A stretch of DNA of 64,000 nt from Hybos culiciformis. Lineage: Eukaryota > Arthropoda > Insecta > Diptera > Hybotidae. Each line of letters begins with the position of its first letter. The first letter of the stretch is position 1. Positions 42,801 to 51,697 of the stretch are shown here, piece by piece. The stretch covers positions 128,582,732 to 128,646,731 of the forward strand of contig OZ023273.1 of the NCBI GenBank assembly GCA_964007475.1, given 5' to 3'. The notes below the pieces were generated by a model that was not told the DNA's origin, searched no databases, and was given only the letters and a program-made list of their open reading frames with translations. The translations under genes and the position numbers were made by a program.

Positions 42801-42963
42801 AAACCTAATATCAGTGAACTAACTACCGTATTAAAAGTTAGATCTTTTATTAAATCATTATTAATTGAAATGCCCGTTCACTGAGGATAAAAAAACTAAG
42901 AATTCTCTGTATCTGTAATGTAATAATTATTTCGCACCTGTCCGGAACTCCTCTTCTGCCCAT
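12890..42963 (-). CDS. DUSP11: RNA/RNP complex-1-interacting phosphatase (DUSP11/PIR1-like), 9 exons
   Basis: Predicted 478-residue cysteine-phosphatase-fold enzyme of the PIR1 family, which removes gamma/beta phosphates from RNA 5' ends in the nucleus. Exons (minus strand, in order): 42963-42938, 42231-42156, 28063-27941, 27684-27605, 22910-22864, 14984-14877, 14756-14348, 13845-13355, 12966-12890; all junctions are GT-AG and every phase agrees. The start MGRRGVPDR leads into WLDYKPIGKRIKGTRFIAFK, then GLIIDLTNTNRYY, and the catalytic loop HCTHGVNRTG (Cys125, Arg131), then RGHPIERENY: the classical PIR1 order. After about residue 185 comes an Arg-Ser-rich tail and then a Tyr/Pro-rich segment. 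Exons 1-6 are secure; exon 8 is well supported; exon 9 rests on a good TTTCTTTTCTTAG acceptor and short frame. Reading through the exon 7 or exon 8 donors gives alternative nearby stops (exon 8 read-through ends at 13320). Confidence 0.9.
13355..14756 (-). other. RS-rich and Tyr/Pro-rich C-terminal tail of the DUSP11-like protein (exons 7-8)
   Basis: Exon 7 (14756-14348) ends the phosphatase domain at about residue 185 and then encodes an arginine-serine stretch (RRSRSKSRQRSRSRSRHRSK) followed by charged Lys/Glu/Tyr sequence. Exon 8 (13845-13355) begins with more RS dipeptides (TRRSVSRDRSPISRSS), then a proline/tyrosine section with repeats of the type MPYGPP-MPYAP-VPVPVPPYG, then an acidic end. 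RS tracts are typical of proteins that interact with splicing factors, and proline/tyrosine-rich tails occur in vertebrate DUSP11. The 502-base intron between the two exons (13846-14347) contains only poly-T rich sequence. Confidence 0.85.
16982..17029. repeat. 26-bp tandem duplication
   Basis: Two copies of a unit starting ATATATTTAAGAATAAGGCT at 16982 and 17008, identical over the first 22 bases. Intronic; no function inferred. Confidence 0.85.
19649..20707 (+). mobile_element. Non-autonomous Helitron
   Basis: The left end is TCTAATATATAAAATTTCCA, followed by a GTCACAATGTTAGTTACCGT / CTCCGAAACGGCTTTACCGA region typical of insect Helitron 5' ends. The right end is GTGTGCGGGTACAGCTAG followed by T. 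The element thus begins with TC, ends with CTAG and sits exactly between A (19648) and T (20708), as Helitrons do, without target-site duplication. It carries no Rep/helicase frame, only an internal array of ~100-110-bp repeats, so it must depend on an autonomous relative. I did not identify a clean 3' hairpin just before CTAG, which is the weakest part of the call. Confidence 0.85.
19784..20500 (+). repeat. ~105-bp degenerate tandem array inside the Helitron
   Basis: At least five diverged copies of a unit with the order: TTCAAAAGTTCGTCCGATTT, CATTCAAATTTGG, TAAAAAGAGGA, GATTACACACAAATTTCG, AACAAAAATTTGTTGACCTC, CTACCC, GGGGCGG. Clear copies begin near 19786, 20000, 20107, 20214 and 20430; the first and last are eroded. 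The short open frames across this area (for example 19707-20128 and 20311-20547 on the minus strand) repeat NFLLRNLCVISSSF and are by-products of the array, not genes. Confidence 0.85.
22911..27604 (-). other. DUSP11-like intron 4, carries a LINE fragment
   Basis: Intron of 4.7 kb between the exons encoding ...ESEVRDR and FRGIVDSFMREN. Its only recognisable content is the reverse-transcriptase tail at 23430-23993. From 24.0 to 27.6 kb I see only AT-rich sequence with no open frame of note. Confidence 0.65.
23430..23993 (-). mobile_element. 5'-truncated non-LTR retrotransposon, reverse-transcriptase C-terminal region
   Basis: A 187-codon open frame matching the end of the reverse-transcriptase ORF of CR1/L2-type LINEs. 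It starts in the thumb region (SWSQHIDNLAKKI, then IGALRRTG and HINYNIVAWGG) and ends with the family's typical tail (LKYSAIKAYNSLPKPIKD and a lysine-rich terminus). The catalytic palm motifs lie upstream and are absent: the frame hits a stop just before the first Met at about 24000, consistent with 5' truncation at insertion. The remaining frame has no stop or shift, so the copy is fairly young. It lies in the same orientation as the host gene, inside intron 4. Confidence 0.85.
29067..29104. repeat. 19-bp perfect tandem duplication
   Basis: AATTCATCAACTTGGCTCT occurs twice, directly adjacent, at 29067-29085 and 29086-29104. Intronic. Confidence 0.9.
33540..33705 (+). CDS. Exon-like open frame of unknown origin
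   Basis: The plus-strand frame reads TSPPKVFPDRASDLFFHNML and then FPLLKATIGPVQTLNAKLRE followed by ELILFTVRSIMICF and a stop. Composition is much more protein-like than neighbouring frames: balanced charges, an amphipathic leucine-rich pattern, few A/T-homopolymer codons. A possible acceptor (TTTTTCCAG) lies inside the frame at about 33556-33564. I see no partner exon on the plus strand in the neighbourhood. It may be a conserved exon of a nested gene with long introns, a captured gene fragment or part of an unknown element. I do not recognise the family. Confidence 0.3.
34734..35462. mobile_element. Non-autonomous hAT-type DNA transposon with 8-bp target-site duplication
   Basis: The left end is CAGTGCCGTATAGAGC, and the right end read on the other strand is CAGTGCCGGATAGCCC; both are followed by CTGGGC/GGGCCC-rich sequence. 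The element is bracketed by identical 8-bp copies GTCATTGG at 34726-34733 and 35463-35470. CAGNG termini with 8-bp duplications are the hallmark of the hAT superfamily. The 729-bp body has no transposase frame but holds an internal inverted repeat (CGGTTCTTG near 35028 and CAAGAACCG near 35092). The perfect duplication suggests recent insertion. It sits in intron 2 of the DUSP11-like gene. Confidence 0.9.
41250..41610 (-). pseudogene. Decayed non-LTR retrotransposon fragment (jockey-like reverse-transcriptase tail)
   Basis: On the minus strand, pieces of a reverse-transcriptase C-terminal region can be read in three frames: LEYISHVWG, then LNKVQSRVIS, then LINDHQIT, then SFNHRRNVDALSLFYKYFVG with a following Cys-Ser. 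This order (WGG - KVQ.R - LI.D..IT - HRR.V..L.LFY.YY.G.CS) is characteristic of the segment downstream of the catalytic domain in many arthropod LINEs. Frame changes and stops between the blocks show it is inactive. It is a different family from the copy at 23.4 kb. Confidence 0.75.
42232..42937 (-). other. DUSP11-like intron 1 with a GC-richer patch
   Basis: The 706-base first intron contains a section (about 42430-42630) with base composition unlike its surroundings (GCGCGTATTT, GGCTGGTTGAGAGCC, AAGGCCGTCTGAGTGAGG). On the minus strand an open frame (SDGLGSVPRNN, FEPAKRDFHSLKDKIRATIV) runs through it. I recognise no protein or repeat family. It may be a fragment of a mobile element. Confidence 0.35.
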
Positions 42964-45260
42964 TATTATCAACCAACTTCGATGGGTAATCAAATGGTAA
43001 TTCTTTGAAATATATATAGGTATAGTTTCGTTCACTAATTTGTCATAAATTTCAAAAAAAAAAGTTAAAATTAATGAAAAATATTTTCATTTCATAATTT
43101 TTTTAATTTCTTTTTAAACAAATTAATGCAAAAAAAAGTTGTAAATAAAAATATCGCGTGTTATTGAATACTTCATATCAGATCTTACATTTAAATGCCT
43201 CTCAATGACAATGGCAATGGTACACCTAGTGATCAGTAGTTAAAACTTCGCATGATAAAAATTAATTATAATGTTATATGCGGTTTACAAACAAAAAAAA
43301 TATTGTACGCAAATTTTCTGATGTACACACAATGAATTAAAACAGGGATTACTACCCCTCAATGTGAAATTTAAATTTTTTTTCTCTTTTCTATTTTTTC
43401 AGTTTTTTTTGTTTAATTTTACAGAAAATATACGGCCATAAAAAATGCTACAAAAATTGTATGAAAACAACTTCTAGAGGAGTTTCACAAAACTATATTT
43501 TTTAAATAAAATGAAAATAATATAAAATTGTTTAAAAATTAAATTAATTCAAAATTCCATATCTCCAGCTATTGCTTTTAAAAAATATGTATCTGAACAA
43601 TATATTTTACTGTCCAGATTTGGATTATTAATCATATAAGTTCAATTTATATTAGAAATAAAATGTCTCTGTTAACATAAATTAAGGTTTACAATGCTCC
43701 AGTGAAACCATATTTTAGTATTGTTCATCCATTCTATTCACGTACAGCATTCAAGATAAAAATAGACTTCAAAGATTACATAACCAAGGACATAAGGTGT
43801 TTATGAAAGTTGAACAGTTGAACAAAAACGTTCTAATCAGAGATTCCCAACCTTGGGGATACGTTAACCTTGGGGGTACGTTAACCAATTCTGAGAGGTA
43901 CGTGGAACTGTTCGTATTAAAAAAAATATATGTATATCCTTTTTACGGCTTACACATAATTTCAAAATCTAATTTTCTTTCCAAAATTTTGTGAATTGTG
44001 TATAATTGCGTATATTTTAAATAAGTATATTAAAACTCATAACGAAATCTTCAAAAAAAATGTTGATGGTATCATTCCTCCAACTTTTAATGTCGATAAT
44101 TGGATTAGAAACGCCTTCACAATTTCATTAGACAAGATTGTTGACACTGATAATGATAACGCAAAAGATGAACCCATTGACTTGAGAAATAACATAAAAA
44201 CTCGCAGTGATTTTGAAACAATGATGCTGGATCAATTTTGGTGCTAACAAAGCGAGGCGTATCTAATCACAAGATGCGTTAAAATTTTTTATTCCGTTTG
44301 TTATAACCTGTATGCACTCTTTTTTAGGGGTACGTAAAGATTCAAATCATTATCAAGGGGTACAAATATTTCAAAAGGTTGGGAACCATTAATGCATAAG
44401 GTTTCTTTTTTGATGAACTACCTACCAAATTAACTGAAGAAAATAAATAACATAGAAGAGTTCAAAAAGAAGTTGATACCGTATGTCAAGGAAAAATTTT
44501 AATAATAATAGCGATAATAATTAATGTATTTTAAATAAAATAATTGATTATATAAATACTAAATTTTTCTATATAAATTAATAAAGAAAATAAAAAAAAA
44601 ATGTTTGAAACTATGTTTCAACGGAAAGTGAATTTAATCTACTTGGGAGTTTCAGTTTACATTTTGAATCGTGGATGATAAAGTTAGAAAATATTATTAG
44701 TAGAAGGTAATCCCAATGAAGATTCCTCGACTCAACATTCCTAACTTCAACATTTCTAACTATATGTAGTTTAGATTCTTTAATTAATTTATAAAATTTT
44801 ATTTAATGAAAATTATTTAAAATTTATTTCTTTTAAATTTTGATTTGAATTGAGGCAAATTAAAACTTTTCATAGGGTCCATATTATACAAATGCTCAGT
44901 TTGTAGTAAGAAAAATTTAACAATATTTCCTGGAAAATAGGATGCCTTTGACCATTAAATTGAGGATCTGGAGGTATCGTAAGATCCCCATATTCTGTTT
45001 CTTTTTCTTTTAAAAAAATTTTGATGATTTTTGAATTTTATCTGACATCTGTTTTTGATTTCAATTAACAATCAAAGTCAATTTTTTAATTAAATTAAAA
45101 ATTAATCGAAAATATATTATGAATGTACAAATAATCCAGAAAAAAATTCAGGTTCTTTAATTTTTATAATTTTTTTTTTTTACCCCAAGATTGGATATCT
45201 CGACAATAACATTTTTTTATAAAAATTTCAATTTGTACTAGAAAAATTTCAGTTTGTACA
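42964..45260. other. Intergenic region between divergent DUSP11-like and RSPH14-like genes
   Basis: Both flanking genes start outward from this 2.3-kb region, so it must contain both promoters. No TATA box or initiator could be singled out from the AT-rich background. The interior carries the hAT remnant at 43838-44391. The remainder is non-coding as far as I can see. Confidence 0.6.
43838..44391 (+). mobile_element. Degenerate, internally deleted hAT element with transposase remnant
   Basis: Ends are inverted and of the CAGTGGTTCCCAACCTT type: left CAGAGATTCCCAACCTTGGG, right (other strand) TAATGGTTCCCAACCTTTTG, both followed by GGGGTACG-like subterminal sequence (GGGGGTACG on the left, GGGGTACGTAAAG near the right). 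No matching 8-bp duplication remains, so the element is old or rearranged. Inside, the frame at 43996-44247 encodes WIRNAF, then DEPIDLRNN, SDFE and LDQFW, matching the C-terminal domain of ZBED5/FAM200-type hAT transposases, where the pattern W(V/I)RNPF...L.ELRND...K..FE...L..FW is usual. The BED finger and catalytic RNase-H core are missing. Confidence 0.75.
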
Positions 45261-46955
45261 ATGTGGAGAAAACTGGCTTCAATGAGAAACAAATATTTGC
45301 AATCTGAATTCAACATGAATCCTATATATATAAAAGAACTTGTTTTGAAGACTGGTAATAGCAATTCCGTGAACTAAAGTACATGTATAAATTCATCTTA
45401 ATTCTGATTTTTTTTTTAAGATCCAAAACTCGAGTTTGAAGATTTATCTCCAAGTCCATTGAAAGTACAAATACTTCTGCCAACTGAAGAATACTTATAT
45501 TTTGACGTAACAAAAAATAGTTTGGCTTATGGTAGTGACTGTTTACCAAAAGTTATTTCTGAACTGAATTCGAAAAAAGTAAAAAAACAATTTTATGCAT
45601 TGAACAATTTATTAAATTTTGTTTATGATCCATTGGAAATGATTAGAGCTGTGAAACATTTTAGATTAGTAAAAAGGTTTGATTAAAATCATGTATAACT
45701 AAATTTCATATGAAAGAAAATGATTTTTTTTTTTCATTTATGTATTTTTATGACTAGCTTTAGGTATTTTAAAATATTAATTTTAATTCAATTTAAAGTG
45801 TTTTCAAAAAACAAAGTTTATCTTATTTTAATTAAAAATTTTATTTGAAGATTGGAAGACTGTTTTTTTAAGCATTTACCTAATATCGGAAGAAATGAAA
45901 AAATTTTTACACTTTTGTTAAAAATTTTAACTGTTATTTCATGTCACATGGTCGGCACAATTGACATAATGAAGCAATTCAATTTAGTTGATTCCATTTA
46001 TGAGTTAATCTTATGTGAATGTTACGCTGAAACATATTGCGCGGAAATTTTTAAGAATATGTCAACTTTTCAAATAAGTAAGATAATTATAATAGATGTT
46101 ATTTATTATTTAAAGAAATTATAAAACAAAAAATAAAAATCGTTGTCGTACCAAAAGATTTAAAATGGATATTTTGATTCCAAACACACGTCGGTAATCA
46201 TATTTAAATATATGTTGAATACAAATTCAAGAGAGTTTTTATTTCGAAAATTAAGGTTTTTAAACTCTTAATTGATTTTCTTTTCAGTTGCAGAGGAAAT
46301 GATTCAATATAATCATATGGGTAAAATGAAAAAAATTTTAGAATCTCCAATAGAGTATTCAAATTTTTTGGATTTGTACAAACATTTAAGTAATTTAATA
46401 ACTGTCAATCCAACAAATTCAATTCATCATGGTTACTTTGAATTTCTTCTACCAAAAATTGAGAAACTTTCTGAAATTGATGAAGCTTATCAATCAATTG
46501 TTATGAAATGTTTTGCTTTATTAATAGATTGCCGGGAAGGAAATGAAAGATTGGAGAAAATTGACGGTATCAAATTGTTAATAGACTTACTAAAATCAGA
46601 AAATTTAGAAATAGAAACATTAGAATTTGTCGCATTGGCAATTCAAAACTTGACTGTAACCAAAATAACAATTTGGAGATGTCAGGAATTTTGGGAATTA
46701 CCACTTATTTTACTACGACGGTCTTATGACAAAGTAAATTCTAACCTTCAATTGTATTCGATACAAAGCTTAAGACAGATCACTGCTATGCCAACAATTA
46801 AAAACTTTGTTAGGCGTGTTTGTAAAAGAAAAATTAAAGAAATTCCATGTCGAATACAAAGAGTGACTGAAGCAAAAGAAAATCTCGTTAATTGGTTGAA
46901 AGATAAACATTATAAAAGAACAATGAATACTAAAAAATATAATTTATATATTTAA
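45261..46955 (+). CDS. RSPH14: Radial spoke head 14-like armadillo-repeat protein, 4 exons
   Basis: Predicted 414-residue all-alpha armadillo/HEAT-type protein. Exons: 45261-45354, 45421-45676, 45851-46077, 46288-46955; junctions are GT-AG and phases agree throughout. Residues around 55-90 (LAYGSDCLPKVISELNSKKV, then ALNNLLNFVYDPLEMIRA) match the N-terminal signature of RSPH14 (AYG..ALPKL..EL.S, AL..L..LVHDPE...EA). The remainder shows armadillo-like helical repeats, for example IDGIKLLIDLLKSENLEIET and ALAIQNLTV. The family member in other animals is a component of ciliary/flagellar radial spokes, so a role in sperm or sensory cilia is likely. The start chosen is the first ATG of exon 1 (MWRKLASM); a second in-frame ATG lies seven codons later. 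An AATAAA overlaps the region just after the stop (46957-46962). Identity to RSPH14 is family resemblance only; divergence is high. Confidence 0.75.
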
Positions 46956-47270
46956 AAATAAATTCTGAATTAAAAAATTACAAACTTTTTTTAAATAAAT
47001 TTTCCAAATATAATATTCCTTATTTTAATATAAATTTTCTATAATTTCTCTCTGTGGAGTATTTTTGCAGTATAAAAGTAAATCTTTAATTCTTGTCATC
47101 AACTTAGAGTACTTAGACACTTATTAGTTGCATATTAAAAATTTATACATATTTCATTCCGAAGCTCTAATAAATATTAAGTGTTCAACCTTTAAAACAC
47201 ATTTTATATATTCATTAATATTGTAAAATATAAAATAATTATTTTATTTTCTTCATTATTATATTAAAAA
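46956..47270. other. Convergent intergenic spacer
   Basis: This 315-base stretch separates the 3' ends of the RSPH14-like gene (plus) and the lysozyme-like gene (minus). It holds AATAAA signals for both: 46957-46962 on plus and 47243-47248 (TTTATT on plus) for the minus gene. Nothing else is visible. Confidence 0.7.
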
Positions 47271-47756
47271 CTAAAAACACTTATTAACATTCGGCTTATG
47301 ATATTGACATTTATTTTTCCACATTGGCCAATTTGTGTAACCATTCATGGTTTCTTTTATGAATCTAGCACATTCAACAGCTTGTGTTATGTCATCGGTA
47401 ACAAATTTAGTGCATGACATTTCACATAGATTTCTAGATTTAATTTTTGATTCATTAGGATATTTATCATTATCGGGTGGTTCACACCATTTCTTATCAC
47501 TAATTTGGAATATTCCCCAATTTCTAGATTTATCAAAATTCTTTTTAACGGCTCTTGGATTATACGATGAATCATGTAATGCTATACAAATCCAGTCTGG
47601 TAGTTCTAACATTGATACACCAAGTCGATGCATCTCTCGAGCCAATGAGCACATATCAAACATTTTACCTTTATTATTTGGTTTATTAGAAACTATAGCA
47701 GATATTTTTGATAAATATATTGATATTGTTAATGATATTATAATTATTTTCATCAT
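47271..47756 (-). CDS. Secreted c-type lysozyme-like protein with substituted catalytic residues
   Basis: Single-exon 161-residue protein of glycoside hydrolase family 22. Residues 1-20 form a hydrophobic signal peptide (MMKIIIISLTISIYLSKISA). The mature part has all eight lysozyme cysteines in order: MCSLAREMHRLGV, DWICIA, KKWCEPP, RNLCEMSC, VECAR, KNKC, NKCF. The helix/beta core is well kept (SSYN, WGIFQIS). However, the catalytic glutamate position reads LHDSS instead of HESS (Glu to Asp) and the catalytic aspartate position reads RNWG instead of NDYG (Asp to Asn). Loss of both acids predicts little or no muramidase activity; known non-catalytic c-type relatives act in binding or gamete recognition. 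The fold looks intact, so it is unlikely to be a pseudogene. The open frame on the opposite strand (47347-47763) is a shadow. Confidence 0.9.
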   Translation of the reverse strand: MMKIIIISLTISIYLSKISAIVSNKPNNKGKMFDMCSLAREMHRLGVSMLELPDWICIALHDSSYNPRAVKKNFDKSRNWGIFQISDKKWCEPPDNDKYPNESKIKSRNLCEMSCTKFVTDDITQAVECARFIKETMNGYTNWPMWKNKCQYHKPNVNKCF

Positions 47757-50700
47757 ATTTTAATAAGCTTATTATTTTAATACAAAAAAAAGATAGAATT
47801 TAATTTATGAAGCGTTTATAATTTTTGGTTGATCTAAAACATTGAACTTGCAAGAAAATACTGAGAATCAAATTAAATTTTCTAAAAATATAAATGTGAA
47901 ACATAATTTTCTCTGTGATTAAAAAGTTCGCATACAGAAAATAAAGTTCGAAGAAAACTCCTACAATGAATTATACTTAAACATAAACCAAACATAAACA
48001 ATAATTTTTTTTTTTAATTTGTTTAAGTAGATACACTTTATGTTAACAAAAAAGCTTTTTTAGAAAAATTTGTTCTTAATAATTTACACCAAAATTCATT
48101 TGACTATTACTGTTATTATTTTACTGTTGTCATGTTACTGTTGTTATGTTTCTGTTGTTATACCAAAAATCAACTGAAATCTTTGTTACCAGGAGAATTG
48201 AACGAAGCATTGAAACTGGTATTTTGAGAATAAGTAACAAAATAAGAATCTTCCATTTATTCATCTTATTCTTCAAGTAAATTCCTGATAAGTTTTTGAG
48301 TATAAACTCCAAACTACATTTTTAAGACAAAAAAGTTATCGTTCATTCTTAAGACAAAAAAGTTATATGAATAATAAAAATTTTATCATAATCTCTAATG
48401 AAAATTAAATGAAGATCATTTATTAATTCAATCTTTTTCAATGAATCTAAAATAAATTATTTAAACAAATTTGAAACAAATTAATATTAAAAAAAAATTA
48501 AATGTTGCACGGTAAGATGCTTCAATTTGTATAATTTATTTATTCGTTGGAATTAAAAAAAAAAGTTGAAGTCATTTAATTTACAACAAATGAAATGTAC
48601 GTTAAAATATATTATGTATTGTATAAAAATACATTTCAAATTAAATGGAAGCTTTTACAGGTAATGACACAAATTAATAACATTTGAGTAATCTAATAAA
48701 TAAAAACGAAAATTCTCTGTCTGTTTGTCTGTATTCTCTGTTCTCAATCACACCTAAGCCGCTGAAATTTTGGAATTAAGTAGCTTAAGCACCGAACATA
48801 TATACCTACTAGAAATACCGTGGCCCTGACGGTAGGAGCTACCTTAGCAATCGGTTTTGAAATTCAGTTATATTCCGATAAAATGTTGCAGCGTCCGATC
48901 CGAAAAGACTACTTAAAAGACTAGATAATTCTAATATTTAATACAGTTGATAATGGTTCTGATTTCGACTGATTTATGAAAGCTATACGTTAATATACAC
49001 TTATACTATGCTATGTTCTGAAAATCCAAACAATAAGTAGGTATACGTAGAAAAAGAATAGAAAGACAGACAAAAGTTGAAGATTGCCGAAAATAATGTG
49101 ATGAAAGTGAAATATAAATTTTTTTAATTAAAGAATTTTTTTAATATCATTTCCTACGGAAATTTTGTTAATATGACCGCCAACTAAATATAAATAAATA
49201 AATAAATTCATTGTCAAAGACATAATATACCTACATAATATAATATACATAATATTCTGATTGAAGCTTTCCATTTGGTTAGAAATCAAATGCCCGAAAT
49301 TATTAAATAACAAAAAAAGTAAAATTTTATTTTTTGCTATTTTTATTGCTTGATTCTTATTTAATGTATACGCGTAAGTTTTCAGAACCCATCATATCCA
49401 CATTACTGAAAAAAATTCAGATTGTTCCAAAATTTCTATATCTTGTTAGCGAGTTACGGTCATCCAAAAATCGCAGTTACATATTTTTTTAAAACTTAAA
49501 TATACATATATTTCTTTTTTTTCTTTAAAAATTAACAATTTATGGATTATTTTTTAATTTAATTTTTTTTTATAGTTAAGATTTTCATTTTATGAACCCT
49601 TAGAACTGAAAAGTTTTTCTGCTTTTCCAAAAATTCTTTCACTGAATAAACACATTTTGAAAACGAAGACTGTGCATATAAACTCAGAAATTTTTTTTTG
49701 AAATTCATCAAATAAAACTGGTTCTATTTATGATTTTTAATTTTGTACTTTGTATGTAAATAAATAAATAAAAAATTAAAAAATCCCGAAAAATCATAGA
49801 AGAAAAATTATAACGAAAAGGAATTGTAAAAATCCAGAGAAGTGCTCTATATTAAAAATTAATTGTTGATTTGTTTTACCAATAATATAATTGTTTACTT
49901 ATTTTACTATAAACAATATGCGTATATTCGCAATTTTAAAACTTTTTAGATTTTTCTGGAGAAATCTATGGAGTCACATGCAAAATCAATTATAAATAGA
50001 ATATTTTATTTTCGTTAATTTAATTTTTTTTTTGAGTGAAGTATTTGCATTCAAATACATCATGCATACGAACGTAAATATTTTTTTATAATTAAATTTT
50101 CAAATGATATTCTGAGATATTTAGCGTTTATGATTGACATAAAATGAAATTGAATATGTAGGGTATATGCAGCATGTGAATAATTGTTTACAGTCCAAAC
50201 AGATAAATCATTCTAATTAAATTCAACAAATGTTTACAACTATTATATTTTCTTTCCGTATATTATAGTTATAGAAAATTTTTTTAGATATTTTTTTTTT
50301 TTTTATTTAGGACGATCATTATTGTTAAATTAAAAACACTGTTAAAAGAAAACATGAATCTTTCAAGAAAAAATTCCTTTGCACAGACCTAAGTGATAAG
50401 TAAAATTTTATGTATGGATCAAAACATCCTCTTCCTGGGTACATTGAAGAATCTATAACCAAATTTAACTCAACAATTTATTTTGAGTTTCAATTATTTT
50501 TCATTATTTTATACTAAAATATTTTTTAAATAAACTTATTTATATAGGATAAAAATAAATAAAAGCAATAAATAATAGGCAATAAAAAGAATTTTTTTTT
50601 TTTTTTATAATTTATAATAGCCAAAGATTAATGACCGATAACTTAAAAGAAAAAGCTTAAAATATTTTTAATTTAAAAATAAATATCATTCCACATAGTA

Positions 50701-51697
50701 TAATATGTACATATCGCATCATTTGACAAACTTGCAATCCATTGAAACAGTCGCATTCAAGAATGATTATATTTTATATTATTTAAGGAATAAAATAAGT
50801 TCAATATTAAACATATAATTAAATAATTGCAATATTAGATTTTGGGCAGGTGTAATAGGATTTGCTTTTTTTAAATTTGCATTACTTGGGAAGCTTTGTG
50901 GCAACTATCATTTCACATGTGACATAGCATCAAACTCTAATATCAATTTTCCCATTAAAATAATTGTCGTTGAATTGTTTCTAGTTTCTAGTAAACAATT
51001 TCCTTTATGATATAACTAAAGGTGCTGAGTTCACTTGATTTGGCAGACATATTAAAATATTTGAATTTAAAAGCGTATTATAGTAAAAATAAATACCTAA
51101 ATATATACATATATATATATATTGTCAAAAAAAAGGGCAAAATAATGATTGATTCCCTACATAATATAAATTAGAAACAAAAATTATAATTGGAAACTGT
51201 TATTTTATTTTATTTTATTTTAAACCAAAAATATAATAAAAATATCATTTTAGTTAGATTTGAAACTTTTTCTATTCTAAATGATAAGTTTTTTGGTTAA
51301 TTCAGAACTACTATTATACATTTCGATATGTATTGGCCGAAATCCCAGTGGGCAAGTCCAAGCCTGTTCTGCAGTAAGTGAGCTATAGGTGTTATATATA
51401 AATATTAAATACGATTTGAAGAACTGAAAGATGTTACTTTGTTTATTGATATAAGCCATTATAGTTTTAAAACAATTTTTAATTTTAAGTATTTTTCATA
51501 AAAAGTTTATGTTGATATTTATTTCACCCAGTTTTTAAAAACATAGAAGTTTCTCTCCAATTGAATAAAAGTATTGATTGAGCGCTAGCACTATCAAATT
51601 AATAATTGTGAAAAAATTAAATAAAATTAAAACTACAAAATAATATTTTTATTGAATTGATGTGCTTCAATACAAAAATTTAAGCAATAAAATATTT
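47757..51697. other. Spacer between the two lysozyme-like genes
   Basis: About 3.9 kb without a convincing gene. It contains a dispersed-repeat fragment at 48700-48940, a weak signal-peptide-like frame at 48130-48270 on the minus strand (MNKWKILILLLILK...), TA microsatellite near 51105-51122 and a small GC-richer patch at 51340-51385. Both lysozyme-like genes are on the minus strand, so promoter sequence of the 47.3-kb gene should lie just right of 47756. Confidence 0.55.
48700..48940 (+). repeat. Dispersed repeat, copy A
   Basis: GC-richer block beginning AAATTCTCTGTCTGTTTGTC and running through CCGTGGCCCTGACGGTAGGA, GCTACCTTAGCAATCGGTTT and TATTCCGATAAAATGTTGCA. The part at about 48820-48920 matches, in inverted orientation, the GC-rich block at 55890-56115 inside the hAT element of the MFSD6-like gene, including a 17-base identical core (48871-48887 versus 55977-55993). 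This marks an interspersed repeat family; its superfamily and ends are not determined. Confidence 0.75.

Noticed and set aside
47347..47763. 138-codon open frame on the plus strand
   Set aside because: It is the exact antisense of the lysozyme-like gene, whose cysteine pattern and signal peptide make the minus strand the coding one.
48130..48312. Signal-peptide-like minus-strand frame MNKWKILILLLILK
   Set aside because: Only a hydrophobic leader in A/T-rich sequence; a donor (CTGGTAACA) follows but no downstream exon with lysozyme or other similarity was found.
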